Assembly: GCA_031273365.1 (NCBI GenBank)
Contig: JAISSA010000034.1
Location: 1-13,315 of the forward strand
Direction: 5' to 3'
Origin: Synergistaceae bacterium
GTDB taxonomy: Bacteria > Synergistota > Synergistia > Synergistales > Aminobacteriaceae
DNA length: 13,315 nucleotides
In this document: positions 8,627 through 13,315 of the stretch, piece by piece
Layout of the letters: each line of letters starts with the position of its first letter
Numbering within the stretch: the stretch's first letter is position 1
Notes under the pieces: model-generated
Database searches by the model: none
What the model was told of the DNA's origin: nothing
What the model saw: the letters and a program-made list of their open reading frames with translations, nothing else
Program-made: the position numbers and the translations under genes

Positions 8627-8962
8627 ATGGGAAAATGGCTTCTTACAGGTAAGGCAAAACAGGATATCGTCGATATTTGGCGTTTTACCCAGGAACAATG
8701 GAGTGTTGAGCAGGCAGAATCTTATCTCAATAGCCTTTATGAAAAAATTGATCTTGTGGCGGAAATGCCTGCGATGGGCATCGATTGTACCGAAAGGTTG
8801 AACCTCGGTGTCACCGTTTACAGCATCGTCCATGCCAGCCACGTTATTTACTACACTCTTACCAGAAAACAGATCGTGATTGTCGCTGTATTTCATCAGC
8901 GCATGACTCCCAGGCAGCATTTAAGTCAAAGGCTTGGGAGAGAATTGCACAAAACAGAGTAA
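8627..8962 (+). CDS. ParE/RelE-superfamily toxin
   Basis: A 111-residue toxin. The N-terminus LTGKAKQDIVDIWRFTQEQW and QAESYLNSLYEKI matches the ParE helical hairpin; SHVIYYTL and VFHQRMTPRQHL match the C-terminal strands. ParE toxins poison DNA gyrase; RelE-type relatives cleave mRNA, and the ParE-like IW.FT..QWS pattern favours the former. The basic residue often seen just before SHVIYY is replaced (VYSIVHASHVIYY), so reduced activity is possible. It starts one base after the antitoxin stop and has no strong Shine-Dalgarno of its own, in line with coupling. Confidence 0.88.
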   Translation: MGKWLLTGKAKQDIVDIWRFTQEQWSVEQAESYLNSLYEKIDLVAEMPAMGIDCTERLNLGVTVYSIVHASHVIYYTLTRKQIVIVAVFHQRMTPRQHLSQRLGRELHKTE

Positions 8963-9081
8963 TCGCGGCAGCTTCCTAATTGGGTTCAAACGGAAAACAG
9001 AAACGGGATGGCGGGCATCGGCACTTTCGGTTACAATGCAACCCATTATTGTATCCGTTCAAGCCCCGTGCGTTCAATCCT

Positions 9082-9102
9082 GCCCTGGCGGCTGCTCAGG
9101 GC
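9082..9102 (+). repeat. Small hairpin upstream of typA
   Basis: GCCCTG (9082-9087) and CAGGGC (9097-9102) form a six-pair stem with a nine-base loop. No U-run follows, so it is not an obvious terminator for the toxin gene. Confidence 0.5.
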
Positions 9103-9116
9103 GACACAGGGGGTTT

Positions 9117-9162
9117 CAGGGGGGCCAGTGAGCCCCAGGGGCGAACGGGCTCTGCCCCCCTG
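9117..9162 (+). repeat. Nested G+C-rich stem-loop upstream of typA
   Basis: CAGGGGGGC (9117-9125) is perfectly complementary to GCCCCCCTG (9154-9162). Inside, GAGCCC (9130-9135) pairs with GGGCTC (9147-9152). The GGGCTCTGCCCC stretch on the right arm resembles the first hairpin of the repeats at 3779, 6432 and 11846, so it may be a degenerate relative. It ends about 50 bases before the typA ATG. The 252-base gap 8963-9214 holds otherwise only a weak TACAAT (9032-9037) without a good -35. Confidence 0.65.
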
Positions 9163-9214
9163 ATTCTGGACGTTTACCCATTCTTTGAACGTAATTGGAG
9201 GCAGTGCACGCATA

Positions 9215-11080
9215 ATGCAGGCAGACAGAATTCGCAATCTGGCAATCGTGGCGCACATCGACCACGGCAAAACAACCCTCATCGACTCCATCTTCCGGGC
9301 AGCGCAGACCTTCGGAGGGCACGCCAAAACCGTCGAGCGCGTGATGGACTCGGGCGCGCTGGAGCGGGAGCGGGGCATCACCATCCGCTCCAAACCCTGT
9401 ACGGTCGAGTGGGAGGGATACCTCATCAACATCATCGATACCCCGGGACACGCCGATTTTTCAGGGGAGGTGGAGCGCATCCTTTCCACCGTCGACTCGG
9501 TCATCCTGATCGTCGACGCCAACGAAGGCCCCATGCCTCAGACGCGTTACGTCCTGAAGCACGCCCTCTCCATCGGGATGAGGCCCCTGCTTTTCATCAA
9601 CAAGGTGGATCGGGACGGGGCGGACCCGCAGGGCGCCCTGAACAGCACCTTCGACCTGTTCTTCGAGCTGGGGGCCACGGACGAGCAGGCGGACTTTCCC
9701 GTCCTCTACGGTTCGGGCCTGAACGGGTGGGCCGTGAACGACCTGAGCAACCCTGACCGGAGCAGCATGGACGACCTCTTTCAGGCTATCGTCGACTACG
9801 TTCCCGCCCCGGCGGTAAAGGCCGACGCCCCGTTCCTGATGCAGGTCAGCACGCTCGCCTGGAACGAGTACGTGGGGCGGATCGGCTGCGGCAAGATCCT
9901 TCAGGGCGGAGTTCGCAGGGGCGAAACGTTCCTGCGGACCTCGACGAGGTGGCTTTCGCCGGACCACGACGGCGACAACTGGGAGATCACCGGCACGGAG
10001 GCCGCGCGCGTCACGCAGCTCTGGGTGACCCGGGGCCTCGAACGCGTCGAGGTCGAAGAGATCACGGCCGGCGACATCGTCTGGCTGACGGGTCCGGGCG
10101 AGATCGATATCGGGGACACCTTCTCGAGCCCGGAACTGGAGGGCCATCCACTGCCGCCCCTGGCCATCGAGGAGCCCACGGTGTCCATGTTCTTCCTCGT
10201 CAACTCCGGCCCCTTCTCGGGACGCGAAGGGCAGGCCATCACCCTGCGCCAGCTCAAGGCCCGACTCGAGCGGGAGATGCACGTCAACGTGTCGCTGCGC
10301 ATGGAGGACCTGGGACGCCCGGACGGCGTGAAGGTCTCCGGGCGGGGCGAGCTTCAGCTCGGAATTCTGATCGAGGAGATGCGACGCGAGGGAATGGAGT
10401 TCTGCGTCTCGAAACCCGAAGTCATCACCGAGACCCGGGACGGCCAGCTCATGGAACCCTGGGAACAGCTCATCATCGACGTGCCTGACGAGCATCAGGG
10501 CATCGTGTTCGAAAAACTGGCGAAGCGGAAGGGCAAGGTCAAAAACATCGAGAACCAGGCGCGCGGCCTTCTGCGCATCGAGTTCGAGGCGCCAACGCGG
10601 GGCCTGATCGGGTATCGCGGAGAATTTCTGACCGACACCCGGGGGCTCGGCATCATGTCCAACTGCTTTATCGGCTACGCTCCCTGGGCGGGAGAGCTGA
10701 CGGGCCGGAGCCGGGGCGCGCTGGTCAGCCTCGATACGGGCGAGGCCACGGCCTACCAGCTGGAGAACCTCCAGGAGCGGGGGACGCTCTTCATCGCACC
10801 CCTGGAGCCCGTGTACAACGGGATGATCGTCGGAGAAAACAGCCGCCCCTCGGATATGCCCTGCAATCCGACCAAAAGAAAACAGCAGACCAACCACCGT
10901 TCAGCCACGAAGGAGCTGACGACGAAGCTGAACGTTCCCCGCCGCATGTCCCTCGAAAAAGCCATGGAGTGGATTGAAAACGACGAGCTCGTCGAGGTGA
11001 CGCCCCAGTCCGTCCGCCTGCGCAAGGCCGTCCTCGACGAACAGGAACGCCGCAAGGCCCAGCGTCGCACGGTGGCATAG
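9215..11080 (+). CDS. typA: Ribosome-binding GTPase TypA/BipA
   Basis: TypA (BipA) is an EF-G-like GTPase that binds the 70S ribosome and is needed for 50S assembly, stress and cold adaptation. Seen: G1 AHIDHGKTTL (residues 13-22), RGITIRSK, G3 DTPGHADF, G4 NKVDR, the TypA-type G5 YGSGLNGWA, EF-G-like domains II, III and V, and the TypA-only C-terminal domain with NSRPSDMPCNPTKRKQ. About 621 residues is normal to slightly long. I chose ATG 9215 (MQADRIRNLAIVAHIDH) from family N-termini; GGAGG at 9197-9201 is 13 bases away, a long spacing. TTG at 9185 would start before that Shine-Dalgarno and is unlikely. The small-ribosome and elongation genes elsewhere in the window are not in the same operon. 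Confidence 0.96.
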   Translation: MQADRIRNLAIVAHIDHGKTTLIDSIFRAAQTFGGHAKTVERVMDSGALERERGITIRSKPCTVEWEGYLINIIDTPGHADFSGEVERILSTVDSVILIVDANEGPMPQTRYVLKHALSIGMRPLLFINKVDRDGADPQGALNSTFDLFFELGATDEQADFPVLYGSGLNGWAVNDLSNPDRSSMDDLFQAIVDYVPAPAVKADAPFLMQVSTLAWNEYVGRIGCGKILQGGVRRGETFLRTSTRWLSPDHDGDNWEITGTEAARVTQLWVTRGLERVEVEEITAGDIVWLTGPGEIDIGDTFSSPELEGHPLPPLAIEEPTVSMFFLVNSGPFSGREGQAITLRQLKARLEREMHVNVSLRMEDLGRPDGVKVSGRGELQLGILIEEMRREGMEFCVSKPEVITETRDGQLMEPWEQLIIDVPDEHQGIVFEKLAKRKGKVKNIENQARGLLRIEFEAPTRGLIGYRGEFLTDTRGLGIMSNCFIGYAPWAGELTGRSRGALVSLDTGEATAYQLENLQERGTLFIAPLEPVYNGMIVGENSRPSDMPCNPTKRKQQTNHRSATKELTTKLNVPRRMSLEKAMEWIENDELVEVTPQSVRLRKAVLDEQERRKAQRRTVA

Positions 11081-11105
11081 GGGGTCGGGAGTAAATCATC
11101 CACAT

Positions 11106-11134
11106 TCCACATTCCGCGGGAAAAGTTTTATAAT
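11106..11134 (+). promoter_or_regulatory. Sigma-70-type promoter of dapB
   Basis: A perfect TATAAT at 11129-11134 has TCCACA (11106-11111, four of six) 17 bases upstream. The 89-base gap after typA thus gives dapB-lysC-dapH its own promoter. A direct repeat CACATTC-CACATTC covers the -35 region. Confidence 0.65.
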
Positions 11135-11169
11135 ACCTCCATGCCGATCAGCAGGGGAGGGAAATTTAC

Positions 11170-11817
11170 ATGGATTACGGACTGACAGGCGCGACGGGAA
11201 AAATGGGCAGGGAAATCGTGAACGTGTTCAGGGACCACTCGCTCGTTCTTGCCATCAACAGCAAGGGAGAGGAGCTGCACGGGACGCCGCGCGTCGTGGT
11301 CGATTTTTCGTCCCGCGCCGCTCTGGACCGGACGCTCGCCGTCTGCGCCCGTCACGGGGCCGCCCTGGTCGTGGGGACGACGGCGCTTCACGATGACGAT
11401 TTCGCGAAGCTGCGCAGATATGGAGAGGTCGCGCCGGTGGTGCAGAGCTACAACTTCGCGACCGGCGTCAGCATCCTGAAGATCATTCTGCGCGAGTACG
11501 CGCCCCTCTTCGGAGACTGGGACCTCGAAATCGTGGAAACGCACCACAATAAAAAGAAGGACGCTCCGTCGGGGACGGCGATCCTCCTGAGGGACGCGAC
11601 GGGGCGGGACTGCCCGACGCACTCCCTTCGCATGGGCGGCGTTCCTGGCGATCACGCCGTGCTGTTCGGGAACGACGGCGAGGTCGTCACCTTCGCCCAC
11701 CGCGCAATCGCCCGCAACGTATTTGCGATTGGCGCGCTGCGCGCGGCGCTTTTTACGCTGACCGCCGCGCCGGGTTTCTACACCTTCGAGGACGTTCTGA
11801 AAAATAGCCGCAGTTAG
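11170..11817 (+). CDS. dapB: 4-hydroxy-tetrahydrodipicolinate reductase (short type)
   Basis: DapB reduces 4-hydroxy-tetrahydrodipicolinate to tetrahydrodipicolinate with NAD(P)H in the diaminopimelate/lysine pathway. The 215-residue product has the dinucleotide-binding GATGKMG (7-13), VVGTTAL (68-73), SYNFATGV (93-100), and the catalytic motif ETHHNKKKDAPSGTA with H125-H126 and K130. RMGGVPGDHAVLFGN and FAIGALRAA complete the substrate domain. Most DapB proteins have about 240-270 residues; this lacks part of the N-terminal domain and closely resembles the roughly 216-residue Thermotoga type. ATG 11170 has GGGGAGGG about nine bases upstream. It heads an apparent operon with lysC and dapH, but repeat copy C fills the gap to lysC. 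Confidence 0.94.
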   Translation: MDYGLTGATGKMGREIVNVFRDHSLVLAINSKGEELHGTPRVVVDFSSRAALDRTLAVCARHGAALVVGTTALHDDDFAKLRRYGEVAPVVQSYNFATGVSILKIILREYAPLFGDWDLEIVETHHNKKKDAPSGTAILLRDATGRDCPTHSLRMGGVPGDHAVLFGNDGEVVTFAHRAIARNVFAIGALRAALFTLTAAPGFYTFEDVLKNSRS

Positions 11818-11823
11818 ATTTTA

Positions 11824-11931
11824 AATGTGAACAGGCCAAAACCGCGGGGCTCTGCCCCTCGACAAAAACCCCGCAGGGGATTTTGCCGGGTCCCCTGACC
11901 CCGTTAATTTTTCTCGGTTCCTGTTGACGTT
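11824..11931 (+). repeat. Intergenic hairpin repeat, copy C, with inverted ends (MITE-like)
   Basis: It begins AATGTGAACAG (11824-11834) and ends CTGTTGACGTT (11921-11931); these are inverted copies with nine of eleven positions matching. Inside are GGGGC-TCT-GCCCC (11846-11858), A5-CCCC-GCA-GGGG-A-T4 (11864-11884), CAGGGGA (11874-11880) with TCCCCTG (11891-11897), and CCCCGTTAATTT. CGGGG at 11845-11849 can also pair with CCCCG at 11899-11903, so the whole 108 bases can fold on itself. It starts six bases after the dapB stop and ends three bases before the lysC Shine-Dalgarno. The structure resembles a small non-autonomous mobile element, but no target-site duplication is clear. Confidence 0.75.
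11864..11884. terminator. Terminator-like hairpin between dapB and lysC
   Basis: A5-CCCC, loop GCA, GGGG-A-T4, the same design as in copy B. The GGGG arm can instead pair with the CCCC of the downstream TCCCCTG block (11891-11897), so the two folds exclude each other. In an operon this could lower lysC and dapH transcription relative to dapB. Function is inferred only from shape. Confidence 0.35.
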
Positions 11932-11951
11932 TTGAAGGAGAGATAACAGTT

Positions 11952-13169
11952 GTGATCGTGCACAAATACGGGGGTTCTTCCGTCGCTGCCCCGGAAAAAA
12001 TACGGGCCCTGGCGGACATTTTGAAAAAAAAAGCACAGGATGACGACGGGATCGTCGTGATCGTTTCCGCCATGGGGAAGACGACCGACAGCCTGATCGC
12101 GCTGGCTAAAGAGGTTTCCGACGGATCGCCGGATCCCCGCGAACTCGACATGCTGCTGGTCACGGGGGAACAGGTTTCGGCCGCGCTGCTGGCGATGGCG
12201 CTGAAAAGCGCGGGCGTCGAGGCCATCTCGCGCAACGCGAACCAGCTCCAGGTCGCCTCCACGGACTTTTACGGCGACGCCCGCATCAGGGACATCAACG
12301 CGGCAAGGCTGCTTTCCGACCTCGAAAAACACAGCGTCGTCGTCGTCACGGGCTTTCAGGGCGTCGCCGACGGCGGCGACATGACGACGCTGGGGCGGGG
12401 CAGCTCGGATACCCTCGCCGTGGCGATCGCCGCGAAGCTGGGCGTCGATTGCGAAATCTACTCCGACGTCGCCGGGGTCTACGCGTTCGACCCCAATAAA
12501 ATCGACGGCGTTAGGAAACTCGACTACATTCAGTACGACGAAATGCTGGAGCTCGCGGCGCTCGGGGCAAAGGTGCTGCACTCGCGCGCCGTCGAGGTGG
12601 CGAAACGATACAACGTCAAACTCTACTGCGGTTCGACTTTTTCCGATGAAAGGGGGACATACGTCGTGGCTCAGCTTCCCGAGTGGGTGGAACAGCCCGC
12701 GGTCACAGGGCTTGCCGTAGACAGAAACCAGACGAAATTTGCGCTGAAAAAACTGCCCCATGCCGAGGATATCCTGAGCATCCTCTTCGAGGCTCTGGCG
12801 GGAACGGCCAACGTCGATATGATCGCCATGGCGGGGGACGACGTCACCTTCACCGCCCGGGAGGCGGAAAAGGACCGGATCGCCTCCCTCGTCGAGGAGC
12901 GCCTCAAACCCTACACGGGCTGGGAGATGGAGATCAGCGACGGAGTGGCGAAGGTGTCCGCCGTCGGCGTCGGAATGAACACCGCGACGGGCGTGGCGGG
13001 ACGTTTTTTCTCCGCGTTGCGCGCGGAGAATGTCGGCGTCCTGGGCGTTTCTACATCGGAGATCAACATCTCCGCGCTGCTCAGGGCCGATCAGGCCGAC
13101 CGGGCCGTGATGGGCCTCGCCAACGAATTTGGCCTGATAGAAAGAAAGGACAGGGTTTCTGAATCATGA
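11952..13169 (+). CDS. lysC: Aspartate kinase, alpha subunit (possible internal beta start)
   Basis: Aspartate kinase phosphorylates L-aspartate, the first step to lysine, diaminopimelate, threonine and methionine. The 405-residue product has the N-terminal KYGGSSV (5-11), VVIVSAMGKTTD, MTTLGRGSSDTLAVAIAA (144-161) and the segment LAALGAKVLHSRAVEVA, then two ACT domains, about 252-320 and 330-398, which bind feedback inhibitors (lysine and/or threonine by family). Length and layout match Bacillus LysC (alpha). The start is GTG 11952 with AAGGAG 11 bases upstream. Its stop overlaps the dapH start (ATGA), so the two are coupled. No lysine riboswitch fits in the upstream gap. Codons 25-27 form a run of nine A. 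An in-frame GTG at codon 239 has a strong Shine-Dalgarno (see 12651-12668). Confidence 0.96.
   Translation: MIVHKYGGSSVAAPEKIRALADILKKKAQDDDGIVVIVSAMGKTTDSLIALAKEVSDGSPDPRELDMLLVTGEQVSAALLAMALKSAGVEAISRNANQLQVASTDFYGDARIRDINAARLLSDLEKHSVVVVTGFQGVADGGDMTTLGRGSSDTLAVAIAAKLGVDCEIYSDVAGVYAFDPNKIDGVRKLDYIQYDEMLELAALGAKVLHSRAVEVAKRYNVKLYCGSTFSDERGTYVVAQLPEWVEQPAVTGLAVDRNQTKFALKKLPHAEDILSILFEALAGTANVDMIAMAGDDVTFTAREAEKDRIASLVEERLKPYTGWEMEISDGVAKVSAVGVGMNTATGVAGRFFSALRAENVGVLGVSTSEINISALLRADQADRAVMGLANEFGLIERKDRVSES
12651..12668 (+). promoter_or_regulatory. Candidate internal translation start for an aspartokinase beta subunit
   Basis: AGGGGG (12651-12656) lies nine bases before an in-frame GTG (12666-12668, codon 239). 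Starting there gives a 167-residue protein with both ACT domains and no catalytic domain. This matches the known in-frame alpha/beta arrangement of Bacillus subtilis and Corynebacterium aspartokinase, whose beta subunits are of similar size. Confidence 0.5.
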
Positions 13170-13315
13170 AGGATATGAATATAAATATGGATATGAATAT
13201 GAGCACGGAGGAAATTATTCGCCTGATCAGAGAATCGAAAAAAAGCACCCGGGCCCGGGCCTTCATCTCGGGAAATCTGAAGGCCCTGGACCGGGGCGGG
13301 ATGGGGACGGGGGTA
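13166..13315 (+). CDS. dapH: Tetrahydrodipicolinate N-acetyltransferase, N-terminal fragment (partial)
   Basis: DapH acetylates tetrahydrodipicolinate in the acetylase branch of diaminopimelate synthesis. Only 50 codons are seen before the window ends. TEEIIRLIRESKKST followed by ISGNLKALD resembles the N-terminal domain of Bacillus DapH (ANEIISFIQ..., KSTPVKVYIKGDL). The left-handed beta-helix domain would lie beyond the edge and cannot be checked. The first ATG (13166) overlaps the lysC stop as ATGA. Five in-frame ATGs occur in the first twelve codons (MKDMNINMDMNMS); the last, at 13199, is closest to the conserved start of the domain. Place after dapB and lysC supports the call. Confidence 0.75.
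   Translation, partial: MKDMNINMDMNMSTEEIIRLIRESKKSTRARAFISGNLKALDRGGMGTGV

Noticed and set aside
9185..9214. TTG 9185 as the typA start
   Set aside because: It precedes the only GGAGG, and the added residues do not fit TypA N-termini.
8963..9214. Decayed coding remnant or transposon fragment
   Set aside because: Frames stay open through part of the gap, but no family motif or terminal repeats were recognised beyond the hairpins listed.
9461..10897. 478-codon open frame opposite typA
   Set aside because: Antisense shadow of a strongly conserved GTPase in G+C-rich DNA; no motif and no ribosome binding site seen.
11818..11951. Lysine riboswitch before lysC
   Set aside because: The gap is filled by the hairpin repeat, and no L-box-like structure or room for one was seen.

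Overview
The window reads as a chromosomal segment of a G+C-rich, probably anaerobic, bacterium. It holds housekeeping genes, a small toxin-antitoxin island and a family of intergenic hairpin repeats. Lineage clues are the str-operon order (L7Ae-like, rpsL, rpsG, fusA, tuf), a short Thermotoga-type DapB of 215 residues, an N-acetylating DapH, and frequent GTG or TTG starts with strong Shine-Dalgarno sites. Together they suggest a deep-branching lineage such as Synergistota. That is inference; no marker here proves it.

Left part, minus strand (1-4873): the translation operon rplGB-like, rpsL, rpsG, fusA and the first 39 codons of tuf, with a near-consensus promoter just upstream. rlmN, a 23S rRNA/tRNA methyltransferase, lies upstream on the same strand. 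The rpoB-rpoC genes often found there are not adjacent.

Middle (4874-8962): a divergent orphan membrane histidine kinase on the plus strand, then a convergent minus-strand pair dapF-dedA whose stop and start codons overlap. Next comes a visibly A+T-richer Phd/YefM-ParE toxin-antitoxin pair on the plus strand with its own promoter.

Right part, plus strand (8963-13315): typA (BipA), then the lysine/diaminopimelate genes dapB, lysC and dapH (dapH cut by the window end). With dapF these cover four steps of the acetylase route to meso-diaminopimelate and lysine.

The most unusual non-coding content is a repeat with cores GGGGC-N3-GCCCC, CCCC-GCA-GGGG and CAGGGGA...TCCCCTG. It occurs three times in the same orientation: overlapping the rlmN stop, between the convergent kinase and dedA genes, and filling the dapB-lysC gap. 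The last copy has imperfect inverted ends, like a small non-autonomous mobile element, and carries terminator-like hairpins inside an apparent operon. I saw no tRNA, rRNA, CRISPR array, transposase or phage gene, and no clearly new protein system.
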